35,775 bases of DNA from Planctomycetales bacterium (GTDB lineage Bacteria > Planctomycetota > Planctomycetia > Pirellulales > S012-138): the NCBI GenBank assembly GCA_015488215.1, contig WFOE01000076.1:1-35775 (forward strand). The letters are read 5' to 3'. Below, in pieces: positions 28,710-35,775 of the stretch. Position 1 is the stretch's first letter, and the number at the start of each line of letters is the position of its first letter. The position numbers and the translations under genes are program-made. The notes beneath the pieces were generated by a model. The model did no database searches. It worked only from the letters and a program-made list of their open reading frames with translations, and was not told the DNA's origin.

Positions 28710-30065
28710 ATGCTGACGATCCTCGGACGCCCGGACCGCAAGCAGGATCGGTTCTGTGATCGCTTGACCCGACGCGGCTTTCTCCGGATTGGCTCGCTGG
28801 CCATGGGCGGTTTGGCCCTGCCGGAGCTGTTGCGGCTGGAAGCCCAGGCGGGAGTGCGGCGTTCGCACAAAGGAATCATCATGGTGTTTCTGCCTGGCGG
28901 GCCGCCGCACCAGGACATGTTCGACATCAAGGTGGAAGCTCCCAGCGAAATCCGCGGCGAGTTCCGGCCCATCAAGACCAACGTGCCGGGCATCGAGATT
29001 TGCGAGCACTTTCCGCGGATGGCTCGCATGGCCGACAAGTTCGCCTTTATTCGCACAATCGTAGGCTCCAACGGGCGTCACGAGGCGTTTACTTGTCTGA
29101 CCGGCCGCAGTTCAGTCGGCCCGGCCCCGGCCGGCGGATGGCCCGCGCTGGGTTCGGTCCTCTCCAAGCTCTACGGTCCGGTGGACCCGGGTGTGCCGCC
29201 GTTCGTGGGACTTTCGCCGCGGACGGGCCATCGCCCCTGGGGCGATCCGGGCCAGCCGGGTTTCCTGGGTCCGGCCCACGCCCCCTTCCGGCCCAACGGC
29301 GAAGGACGCTCCGACATGGTACTCAACGGCATCACGCTGGAGCGGCTGGGGGATCGCAAACAGTTGCTTCGGGCCCTGGACCGCTTCCGCCGCGATGCGG
29401 ACGCCAGCGGCATGATGGAAGGGATGGACGCCTTTACCCAGCAGGCCTTCGGTGTGCTGACCAGCAGCAAGCTGGTCGAGGCGCTGGACCTGAGCAAAGA
29501 AGACCCCCGGGTACGGGAACGATACGGCAAAGGAGACCCCAAACCGGTGGCCGATGGGGCGCCGCGCATCACCGAACACTTCCTCGTTGCCCGGCGGCTC
29601 ATTCAGGCCGGTGTGCGATGTGTTACTTTGGCCTTCAGTCGCTGGGACTGGCACGGCGGCAACTTCAAACGCGGCCGGGAAGATATGCCCATGCTGGACC
29701 AGGCGCTGACGGCCCTGATCGAAGACCTGGACCGGCACGACATGCTGGACGACACTTCGGTGGTAGTCTGGGGCGAGTTCGGCCGCACGCCCAAAATCAA
29801 CAAGAACGCCGGACGCGACCACTGGCCGCAGGTTTCCTGTGCCGTGCTGGCCGGTGGCGGGATGCGGACCGGCCAGGTCATCGGCGCCACCAACCGCCTG
29901 GGCGAATACGCCAAACAGCGTCCGGTCCACTTCCAGGAAGTCTTTGCCACGCTCTACAAATGCCTGGGCATCGACATCGACCACACCACGCTGGTGGATC
30001 GAGCCGGGCGGCCCCAGTACCTGGTGGAACACAACAAATACCGCCCCATGCCCGAGCTGGTCTAA
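28710..30065 (+). CDS. Tat-exported DUF1501 (sulfatase-like) protein
   Basis: A 451-residue DUF1501 protein, a family very abundant in planctomycetes and distantly related to the alkaline phosphatase/sulfatase superfamily. AAGGAG about 8 bases before the ATG supports the start. The N-terminus has a twin-arginine signal ([19 protein letters not shown]). Typical segments follow: [15 protein letters not shown], then [13 protein letters not shown], and near the C-terminus [21 protein letters not shown], whose His and Asp residues could hold a metal. Family function is not established. In many planctomycetes such genes sit beside DUF1549/DUF1553 cytochrome-like genes; none is adjacent here, and the gene appears to have its own promoter. 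Confidence 0.93.
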   Translation: MLTILGRPDRKQDRFCDRLTRRGFLRIGSLAMGGLALPELLRLEAQAGVRRSHKGIIMVFLPGGPPHQDMFDIKVEAPSEIRGEFRPIKTNVPGIEICEHFPRMARMADKFAFIRTIVGSNGRHEAFTCLTGRSSVGPAPAGGWPALGSVLSKLYGPVDPGVPPFVGLSPRTGHRPWGDPGQPGFLGPAHAPFRPNGEGRSDMVLNGITLERLGDRKQLLRALDRFRRDADASGMMEGMDAFTQQAFGVLTSSKLVEALDLSKEDPRVRERYGKGDPKPVADGAPRITEHFLVARRLIQAGVRCVTLAFSRWDWHGGNFKRGREDMPMLDQALTALIEDLDRHDMLDDTSVVVWGEFGRTPKINKNAGRDHWPQVSCAVLAGGGMRTGQVIGATNRLGEYAKQRPVHFQEVFATLYKCLGIDIDHTTLVDRAGRPQYLVEHNKYRPMPELV

Positions 30066-30270
30066 TCCTTGGAGCTTGTTACAAAACCCTCCGGCGTTGC
30101 TTCCAAACCTCAGACATGGTGCTTGCGGCCGGAAGTTTCGGAAAGCCTGTTAAACGGTCAAAGCACATACAGGCGCGTGGGCGTTTTATTGGCACGCAGT
30201 CCAATCGGCTTGCGCTTCCTCGTTGGAGCAAACTTGGCCGTAACGCGCCGGCAAGCCATCGACTTGAATA

Positions 30271-30294
30271 GGGCGTGGAGGCTTGAAAGCGTGG
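30271..30294 (+). repeat. Remnant of the composite repeat tract
   Basis: GGGCGTGGAGGCTTG followed by AAAGCGTGG matches the G-rich tract of clusters A and B, and GGGCTTCCGC comes just after. It lies in the 259-base gap between the convergent DUF1501 and isomerase genes. I see no palindrome and no clear terminator in that gap. Confidence 0.4.
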
Positions 30295-30324
30295 GGCGAT
30301 AACGGGCTTCCGCACTGGCGTTGT

Positions 30325-31158
30325 TCACCCCGGCATTTTCGCTTCGCCCAGCAGGCGGCGAAGCGAGGTGACGCCCACTTCGGCCAACTGGAGCACCGGC
30401 ACCTGCCACAACTGCGGATTCATCAGCTCCAGAGAAACCGCACCCTGGTAGCCTATCTGTTCCAATCGGGCAATCAGCGGGCCGAGCAAGAAATCCCCTT
30501 CGCCGGGCAGGATGCGGTCGGCGTCGCGGGCCATTTCTCGCAGCGGCCCGGCCACGTCGCACAACTGAACGTGGAACAGGTTTTCTGCGTTCAGGTAGCC
30601 CAGGTCTTCGGTTTTGCTCGGGCCGGTGAAGAAGTGCATCGCGTCCAGGCAGATGCCCAGGTGCGAGTGGTCCGCTTCCTGCACCAAAGCGGCGGCCGTT
30701 TGCAGGTTGTTGCCAAAAGGGCTTCGGGCCTGGAACTCCAGGGCCAGCCGCACCCCGTGGTCCGCGGCCGCCCGGGCCGCATCGCGCAGCCGCTGCAAGA
30801 ACACCGCCACCTGCGAGTCGTCCGGCGCCCGCTCCGCGTCGGCCGCCACGACCATCACCTGCACGCCCAGGGCTTGGGCCAGTTGCAGCCGCCGCAAGAA
30901 ATGGGACCAATGCTCCTGGAACGCCCGGGCGTCCTGAGCAAAAAGCCCTCCCTGGTAGCTGGCCACCGGGGCGGCCAGTTCGTGCCGCTTCAAGAGTTCG
31001 GCCAGTTCCGCGACCGGACGGCCTTCCAGGTAGCTTTCCACCTTGCCCCACCACAGTTCCACGGCGGGACAGGCGGCTTGGGCCAACTGCCGCAGTTCTT
31101 CTTCCAGGGGCCAGGGGAGCGTACACGCCTGGCTGATGGCGACTTGCACGGCGGCCAC
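30325..31158 (-). CDS. Sugar phosphate isomerase/epimerase-like TIM-barrel protein
   Basis: A 277-residue member of the xylose isomerase-like TIM-barrel superfamily, which includes hydroxypyruvate isomerase, tagatose epimerase and inosose dehydratase-type enzymes. Candidate metal ligands lie at strand ends: Glu in VRLALEFQAR, Asp in LGICLDAMHFF, the His of FHVQLCDV and Glu in AVSLELMNPQ. No signal peptide is seen. The start is a GTG placed one base after the glyS stop, with GGAG 7-8 bases upstream inside the glyS end. It is therefore probably translated by reinitiation after glyS. The substrate cannot be told from sequence. The link to glycyl-tRNA synthetase is likely only transcriptional. 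Confidence 0.85.
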   Translation of the reverse strand: MAAVQVAISQACTLPWPLEEELRQLAQAACPAVELWWGKVESYLEGRPVAELAELLKRHELAAPVASYQGGLFAQDARAFQEHWSHFLRRLQLAQALGVQVMVVAADAERAPDDSQVAVFLQRLRDAARAAADHGVRLALEFQARSPFGNNLQTAAALVQEADHSHLGICLDAMHFFTGPSKTEDLGYLNAENLFHVQLCDVAGPLREMARDADRILPGEGDFLLGPLIARLEQIGYQGAVSLELMNPQLWQVPVLQLAEVGVTSLRRLLGEAKMPG

Positions 31159-31159
31159 A

Positions 31160-32815
31160 CTATTGCTCCGGAGAACGCAAACGCTGCTGGATTACGTCCC
31201 AGCACTGGTCGATGGGCACCCGTTGCTGCTGTAACGTGTCGCGGTCGCGGATTGTCACCGTGCGGTCGTCCAGCGTCTGGCCGTCCACGGTGATGCAGAA
31301 CGGAGTGCCCACTTCGTCCTGGCGGCGGTAGCGCCGGCCCACGGCTCCTTTCTCATCGTAAAAGCAGGTGGTGTGCTTCTTGAGCTGGGCGTAGATGTCT
31401 CGGGCAATCTCGACCATGCCTTCTTTTTTGACCAGGGGGAAGACGGCCACCTTGATTGGGGCCAGCCGTGGGTGGAACCGCATCACGGTGCGCGATTGCA
31501 TCTTGCCCTTGTCGTCCGGGGCCTGGTCTTCGTCGTAGGCTTCGCACAGGAAGGCCAACGCGGCCCGATCCGCCCCGGCCGAAGGTTCCACCACGTGCGG
31601 CACGTAACGCTCGCCGGTGGTTTCGTCCCGGTAGGAGAGGTCCTTACCGCTGCCCCGCCAGCGGGGCTTGCCGTCCGGGCCAAGCTCCACCTGCAAGGGG
31701 CGCGTGCTCGGGTCGAGCTTCCCTTCCATGTGGCTGCGCAGGTCGAAATCCCCGCGGTGGGCAATCCCTTCCAGCTCGCCGAACTTTCCCGGCGGCAAAA
31801 AAGGAAAGGCGTACTCGATGTCGGCCGTGCCAGTGGAGTAGTGGCTCAGCTCCTCCGGCCCGTGCTCCCGCAGCCGTAACCGATCCGAAGCCAGCCCCAG
31901 CGACACGTACCACGCAAACCGCCGGTTGCGCCAGTACTGGTACCACGCCTGCGACTGTTCCGGGTGGCAGAAGAACTCGATTTCCATCTGCTCGAACTCC
32001 CGGGAACGGAACGTGAAGTGCCGCGGCGTGATCTCGTTGCGGAAGCTCTTGCCCACCTGGGCAATGCCGAAGGGAATCTTCACCCGGGTGGAGTCCAGCA
32101 CGTTTTTGAAGTTGACGAAGATGCCCTGGGCCGTCTCGGGCCGCAGAAACGCGGCGTTTTCCTCTCCGGCCAACGCACCCACGTAGGTTTTGAACATCAG
32201 GTTGAACTCACGCGGCTCGGTCAGCGTGCCCGGCTCCTTGGCGTCCGGGCCGAGCACCAGCGAGCGGTCCTCCACGCTGCTTAGCGGCTGCACCGGGCCG
32301 TCCCAGTGCAACTGGTCGGCCTGCTTGCTGCGGAGGTTGAAGAACTTCAGCGCCCGCTGCAACAGGTCCTGTTCGACGGTGGGCCCTTCGCCATCGACGG
32401 TCACAAACACCCGCCGGCCTTGGTACTCCACCCAGCGGCCCACCACTTGATCGTAACGATAGCGGCGTTTCGTCTCGCGGCAATCGACCATCATGTCGTG
32501 GAACAGGTCGTAGTGGCCGGAGACTTTCCACACCTGCGGGTGCATGATGATGGTGGTGTCCACTCCCACCATCTGATAGGGGGCCGGAGCCCCGGGCGGG
32601 GCGACCAGCTCGTTGTGGCTGGTGACCATGTCGTACCACCAGGCTTCCTTGATGTTGCGCTTCAGCTCCACGCCCATGGGCCCGTAGTCCCAGAAGCCGT
32701 TCAAGCCGCCGTAGATTTCGCTGGACTGGAACAGGAACCCTCGTCGGCGGCAAAGCGAAACAATCTTTTCCATCGACTTGACCGCAGGGGCGCCTTCTCG
32801 GGCCTGGGTGGTCAT
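31160..32815 (-). CDS. glyS: Glycine--tRNA ligase, alpha2 type
   Basis: Class II aminoacyl-tRNA synthetase that charges tRNA-Gly. At 551 residues it is the single-chain homodimeric form rather than the split GlyQ/GlyS form. ATG 32815 has AGGAG 10 bases upstream; earlier in-frame starts add a non-conserved tail. Visible motifs: SSEIYGGLNGFWDYGPMGVE near the start, the RPETAQGIFVNFKN segment, IPFGIAQVGKSFRNEI (motif 2), FRSREFEQMEIEFF, and the C-terminal anticodon-binding domain with GTPFCITVDGQTLDD. An insertion domain with a YRYDQVVGRWVEY stretch sits at about residues 110-200. The isomerase-like gene follows after one base. Repeat cluster C is upstream. Confidence 0.97.
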   Translation of the reverse strand: MTTQAREGAPAVKSMEKIVSLCRRRGFLFQSSEIYGGLNGFWDYGPMGVELKRNIKEAWWYDMVTSHNELVAPPGAPAPYQMVGVDTTIIMHPQVWKVSGHYDLFHDMMVDCRETKRRYRYDQVVGRWVEYQGRRVFVTVDGEGPTVEQDLLQRALKFFNLRSKQADQLHWDGPVQPLSSVEDRSLVLGPDAKEPGTLTEPREFNLMFKTYVGALAGEENAAFLRPETAQGIFVNFKNVLDSTRVKIPFGIAQVGKSFRNEITPRHFTFRSREFEQMEIEFFCHPEQSQAWYQYWRNRRFAWYVSLGLASDRLRLREHGPEELSHYSTGTADIEYAFPFLPPGKFGELEGIAHRGDFDLRSHMEGKLDPSTRPLQVELGPDGKPRWRGSGKDLSYRDETTGERYVPHVVEPSAGADRAALAFLCEAYDEDQAPDDKGKMQSRTVMRFHPRLAPIKVAVFPLVKKEGMVEIARDIYAQLKKHTTCFYDEKGAVGRRYRRQDEVGTPFCITVDGQTLDDRTVTIRDRDTLQQQRVPIDQCWDVIQQRLRSPEQ

Positions 32816-32956
32816 CGGTGGGAAACTCCTGGTTTTGCGAGTGGGTGGGAAAACGTCCATGTCCTTTCGGTCCGGGCGTGCTCGGCTGCCGGACCCAGGC
32901 GGCTATTACCATCTTAGGGTCCAATTCCTTCGGGGGGAGTCAATGGGAGTCGCGTC

Positions 32957-33330
32957 GGGAGGTCTTGCGTCTTGAGTCTTGCGTCTTGGGCAGGAGCTTC
33001 CGCTCCAGCGGAAAAAAACAAGCGTTTGCACTCGTGCTCGTACTCCTACTCGTGCTCGTAATCGGCAGCTCGTTATCGCCGACCGCGAATCGGCAATTGG
33101 CGAACCGCCGACTTCAGTCGGCGGAGGCGGCGGGGCCGCTGCCACTGGGAGCTTTCGCACCGATGCAAGAACAAGCGCCGATTCTCGCAACGGGCGAGCT
33201 CCGAGCTTCAGCTCGGGAAGAATAGCGAGCCGGAAGCGTAAGCTCCCGGAGAAAAAGAACAAGCAAGCGTTTTTCTCTGGTTTCTCCGACTCTCCCCGAA
33301 CTGAAGACCGGGGCTCGCTGTGGCCAACGG
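32957..33330. repeat. Palindromic repeat cluster C (degenerate) upstream of glyS
   Basis: The 582-base gap 32816-33397 between glyS and the oxidoreductase holds this cluster and no gene. Units are at 33099-33126 (arms CCGCCGAC, perfect), 33193-33220, 33225-33251 and, inverted, 33292-33318; the last three have mismatched stems, so this cluster looks older or decaying. A GTCTTG-rich run is at 32962-32990, a CTCGTN-like hexamer run at 33030-33062, and a degenerate 82-bp composite at 33147-33220. The remainder, 32816-32956, is the glyS leader; TTGACT occurs on the minus strand at 32938-32943 but without a well-placed -10. Confidence 0.8.
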
Positions 33331-33397
33331 CAAAAAAACGGGGCCGCTCCCCTTGGGCGGCCCCGGCACCGAACAGCAAACGCTTTGGGCTAGCGCC

Positions 33398-34681
33398 CTA
33401 CAGCTTCCAGCCTGCGCGATACTCCTTGTGCAGCAGCCGGTCGGCTTTGTCGTTGCCGGTGGTGAACTCCTGGTGGTTCCACCGCAGCTTCTGGCCGCTG
33501 CGGAAGGCCACCACGCCCAGCAGCACCGCTTCGGTGAGCGGGCCGGCATAGCCGAAGTGGCAAGTGGTCGAAGCCCCGGTCTTGCAAGCGTGAATCCACT
33601 CCCGGTGATGACCAATCGAACGGGGAATGGTCCGCGGCGGCGGCTCGAACCCACGGAACTTCGCCTCCGGGTACAAGCGATAAGTGCTGTAGTTGGCAAA
33701 CAACTGCCCCTCTTTGCCCACGAACATCACCCCGGCCCCCGGCATCTTGTGCCCGAACAGGGTTTTCGGAATCCGGTTGCCGTCGTACCAGATGAGCTTG
33801 ACCGGGGGCTGGTTTCCGCGGGCCGGATAGTGGTATTCCACCTGGAGTCCCAGCGGGCAGGTTTCCGGATGCAGGGGCGAGCCTTGGGCCTGAATCGTCT
33901 CCGGATGCCGCAGCCCCAAAGCCCAGAACGGCAGGTCCATGTAGTGGCAGGCCATGTCGCCCAGGGTGCCGTTGCCAAAGTCCCACCACCGACGCCAGTT
34001 GAACGGCACGTAAGCCGGGTGATAAGGCCGGTAGGGAGCCGGGCCGAGCCACAAGTCCCATTTGAGCGTCTTGGGCACCGGCGGGGTTTCTTTAGGCCGG
34101 TCGCCGCCTCCCCAGGCTTTGGCCACCCAGACGTGCACTTCATGCACCGGGCCGATGGTACCCGCCTGGATGATTTCCACCACGCGGCGGTAGTTCTCTC
34201 CGGCGTGGATTTGCGTGCCCATCTGCGTAGCTACCTTGGCTTGCTCGGCCAGTTGGGCCACGCGCCGGGCTTCGAACACGGTGTGCGTCAGCGGCTTTTC
34301 GCAATAGACCGGCTTGCCCAACTGCAAGGCCATCGCGGTGGCCGGGGCGTGGGTGTGATCGGGCGTGCTGACCACCACCGCGTCGATGTGCTTGTGTTCT
34401 TTGTCCAACAGGCGGCGGAAGTCGTAGTATTTTTTGGCCTTGGGAAACTGCTCGAACTTTCTGGCCGCCACGCGGTCGTCCACGTCGCACAGGTAGGCAA
34501 TGTTTTCGCTCCGCACCCCGGCCACGTTGGCCGAACCGCGATTCCCCACGCCGATGCAGGCAATGTTCAGCTTTTCGTTGGGACTTTTGTCGGCCCGGGA
34601 AGCGGCGGCTCCAAAGCTCCAGAACCCGACTCCGACGCCCAGAGTCTTGAGCACTTGACGGCGATGCATTTTGGCGGCCAT
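33398..34681 (-). CDS. Tat-exported Gfo/Idh/MocA-family oxidoreductase
   Basis: A 427-residue NAD(P)-dependent dehydrogenase-like protein. The start at 34681 has AGGAG 10 bases upstream; ATG 34669 is an alternative. A twin-arginine signal (HRRQVLKTLGVGVGFWSFG) precedes the Rossmann domain with IACIGVGNRGSANVAG, DAVVVSTPDHTH and CEKPLTH, the family signature with the catalytic-site Lys. The C-terminal domain has WDFGNGTLGDMACHYMD, with His where many members place a catalytic residue. Export with a folded cofactor is typical for planctomycete members of this family. Substrate is probably a sugar or sugar derivative, but cannot be stated. No partner gene is adjacent on its strand. Confidence 0.93.
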   Translation of the reverse strand: MAAKMHRRQVLKTLGVGVGFWSFGAAASRADKSPNEKLNIACIGVGNRGSANVAGVRSENIAYLCDVDDRVAARKFEQFPKAKKYYDFRRLLDKEHKHIDAVVVSTPDHTHAPATAMALQLGKPVYCEKPLTHTVFEARRVAQLAEQAKVATQMGTQIHAGENYRRVVEIIQAGTIGPVHEVHVWVAKAWGGGDRPKETPPVPKTLKWDLWLGPAPYRPYHPAYVPFNWRRWWDFGNGTLGDMACHYMDLPFWALGLRHPETIQAQGSPLHPETCPLGLQVEYHYPARGNQPPVKLIWYDGNRIPKTLFGHKMPGAGVMFVGKEGQLFANYSTYRLYPEAKFRGFEPPPRTIPRSIGHHREWIHACKTGASTTCHFGYAGPLTEAVLLGVVAFRSGQKLRWNHQEFTTGNDKADRLLHKEYRAGWKL

Positions 34682-35353
34682 AGGGTCTTTCTCCTGCAAG
34701 CAAGTCGCGGTCCACAAAGCGGGGCAGCGGCCGGCGCTGCAAACGGCTCTCCCCGGTCAGAATACTCCAATCGCTGGGACTTTTCATCCTGATTGCCTGT
34801 TTTCACCAGCGCAAAAACCGACCACGGCCCCCTCAAACGAATCCTAGCAGCCGCAGACCCTTGCCGACTGCAGCCTGCTGTGGGCGGCTTGTCGACAAGT
34901 GTCGCTGCAAACGGTGGACAATCCGTCCTCCCTTCCAACCACTGGGGAACAAATGCAAGCCGGGCCGAAGAGCGCGGCATCGTCCTCATCAAGCACAAGA
35001 CACCAAGCACAAAACACCGAGCATGACACAACACCAAGCCGCATAAATAACTTAGGATAACCCCCTGCTATTCCCAGCGAGTGCAAGAAGCCGGGACAGC
35101 CCCGGCTCCAAAGGACTTGCCCGGGGGAAGAGTGTCAGCTATGATTTAAGTCCGTGAAGGAGGTGTTTTGCCCGTTGGACCGGTCCGGCGAACCGCTGTT
35201 CGCTCGCCGGGGCTTGCGTTTTCCGGAGGGCTGTTAAACTAGAGTAGAGGGATACGTAACACGAGGGTGTCGCAAAACTTCCGGCCGCAAACGCCCGGCC
35301 CGCGGGTCGGACTAGCGCCGGAAGGCTTTGTGAGACGCACTCAGCAAAGGTGT
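34682..35353. other. Intergenic region between oxidoreductase and tRNA-Asn
   Basis: No gene is supported in these 672 bases. They contain a degenerate run of CACAAGACACCAAGC-like words (34991-35038), a 7-bp hairpin AGCCGGG/CCCGGCT at 35089-35107, a promoter (35117-35145) and a perfect AAGGAGGTG at 35157-35165 that leads only to reading frames of 20-24 codons. A 10-base palindrome GGACCGGTCC is at 35177-35186. Confidence 0.5.
35117..35145 (+). promoter_or_regulatory. Sigma70-type promoter upstream of tRNA-Asn
   Basis: TTGCCC at 35117-35122 and TATGAT at 35140-35145 are 17 bases apart. It would produce a leader of about 200 bases before the tRNA, unless another promoter lies nearer. Confidence 0.45.
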
Positions 35354-35426
35354 TCCCCGGTAGCTCAGTTGGTAGAGCAGCCGGCTGTTAACCGGCGGGT
35401 CCGAGGTTCGAGTCCTCGCCGGGGAG
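35354..35426 (+). tRNA. tRNA-Asn (anticodon GTT)
   Basis: A complete cloverleaf can be folded. The acceptor stem is TCCCCGG (35354-35360) with CCGGGGA (35419-35425), discriminator G at 35426. The D stem is GCTC/GAGC, the anticodon stem GCCGG/CCGGC with loop CTGTTAA, anticodon GTT at 35387-35389, and the T arm carries GTTCGAGTC. CCA is not encoded. The 3' part is a common attachment site for tyrosine recombinases, and an integrase end follows 61 bases downstream. Confidence 0.97.
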
Positions 35427-35473
35427 CTAAACGCTTGGAAATAAAGAGTTACAAGACGAATCCCGTGAAACCG

Positions 35474-35505
35474 AGCCGACTTGCGCCTCAGGGGCCAAGT
35501 CGGCT
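35474..35505. terminator. Inverted repeat between tRNA-Asn and integrase
   Basis: AGCCGACTTG at 35474-35483 pairs perfectly with CAAGTCGGCT at 35496-35505 around a 12-base loop. The integrase stop codon lies in the loop. It may terminate both convergent transcripts; the T-run after it is poor (TGTCTG). It could also be an arm site of the recombinase. Confidence 0.45.
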
Positions 35506-35775
35506 TGTCTGTTGGATTCCCCCCCGGTTCGTGCACACAGCGCACCCAATTGCGCACCCATTTTCCTGCCCCGGTTCTTCCCCCGCTTGGCCTTTGTCGG
35601 AACCAGTCCCGGCCGGGGGTGTTGCCGGTTCCTTGCGGGAGTTTGCTTCGGCGGTGGTGTCCGCTTCCCGGGGCACGCGGCGGAAGCGGCTGGCTTCCTT
35701 GAACATCTCTTGGGGAACGCGCCAGTAGTGCTCCCGGGCCACTTTCTCGCTATGGCCAAGCCACTCGGCTGCTAC
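35488..35775 (-). CDS. Tyrosine recombinase (phage-type integrase), C-terminal end, partial
   Basis: The gene enters from beyond the right edge and ends at 35488, leaving 95 visible residues. The first visible residues read VAAEWLGHSEKVAREHYWRV. The LGHS histidine and the downstream HYW tyrosine (codon 35725-35727) match the end of the catalytic domain, where this Tyr attacks DNA. After the tyrosine comes PQEMFKEAS and then about 70 residues rich in Ala, Glu, Gly, Pro and Thr without recognisable fold. The protein probably catalyses integration and excision of an element that lies to the right, with the tRNA as target. The N-terminal and Arg-containing parts are not in the window, so integrity cannot be judged. 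Confidence 0.8.
   Translation of the reverse strand, partial: VAAEWLGHSEKVAREHYWRVPQEMFKEASRFRRVPREADTTAEANSRKEPATPPAGTGSDKGQAGEEPGQENGCAIGCAVCTNRGGIQQTSRLGP

Noticed and set aside
35267-35728. 153-codon plus-strand frame across the tRNA
   Set aside because: It runs through the tRNA-Asn gene and antisense to the integrase end, with no recognisable domain.

Overview
This is a high-GC bacterial chromosomal segment that reads as a planctomycete, probably from the Pirellulales. That placement is an inference from gene content: a sulfatase coupled to a secreted HEAT-repeat protein, a Tat-exported DUF1501 protein, a Tat-exported Gfo/Idh/MocA oxidoreductase, a spherulin-4-type secreted protein, an unusually long SecA, and an integrase end with a typical WLGHSEKVAREHYW core. 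No rRNA, CRISPR array or complete insertion sequence is visible.

Layout. 1-8310 (+) is housekeeping: secA, a D-glutamate cyclase-like (DUF4392) gene overlapping its stop, then sucC and sucD behind a strong sigma70-type promoter, and a biotin-protein ligase. 8326-12811 (-) holds a translationally coupled HEAT-sulfatase pair, an unknown exported protein, and gmd (GDP-mannose 4,6-dehydratase). 12901-15477 (+) has a secreted spherulin-4-like protein and a YihY/BrkB-type membrane protein. 15604-15975 (-) is a GlsB/YeaQ-type small membrane protein, and 16269-16808 (+) is a CinA-C/PncC amidohydrolase.

17038-28321 (+) is the centrepiece, a type IV pilus/type II secretion-like assembly locus. It encodes three prepilin-like proteins, a GspL-like PilM-PilN fusion, a PilO/GspM-like protein, a PilT ATPase, a PilB/GspE ATPase, a PilC/GspF platform protein and a PilP/GspC-like protein. 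A good promoter and a Fur-box-like 15-mer precede it. No secretin or prepilin peptidase is in the window, so the machine must be completed from elsewhere. The locus is interrupted twice by clusters of palindromic repeats.

28710-34681 has a solitary DUF1501 gene with its own promoter, then on the minus strand glyS coupled to a TIM-barrel sugar isomerase/epimerase-like gene, and a Gfo/Idh/MocA oxidoreductase. The right end has tRNA-Asn(GTT) and, 61 bases past it, the C-terminal end of a tyrosine recombinase running in from beyond the window. This probably marks the edge of an integrated element.

The most interesting signals are: (i) a family of 28-bp palindromes (14 copies in three intergenic clusters) with constant ends and loop but covarying 8-bp stems, some carried in a composite unit of about 82 bp that is duplicated; (ii) five tandem copies of a helical-wing-like module in SecA; (iii) the tRNA-integrase junction; (iv) the Fur-like site and repeat-split architecture of the pilus/secretion locus; (v) a sulfatase whose formylglycine motif lacks the usual proline.
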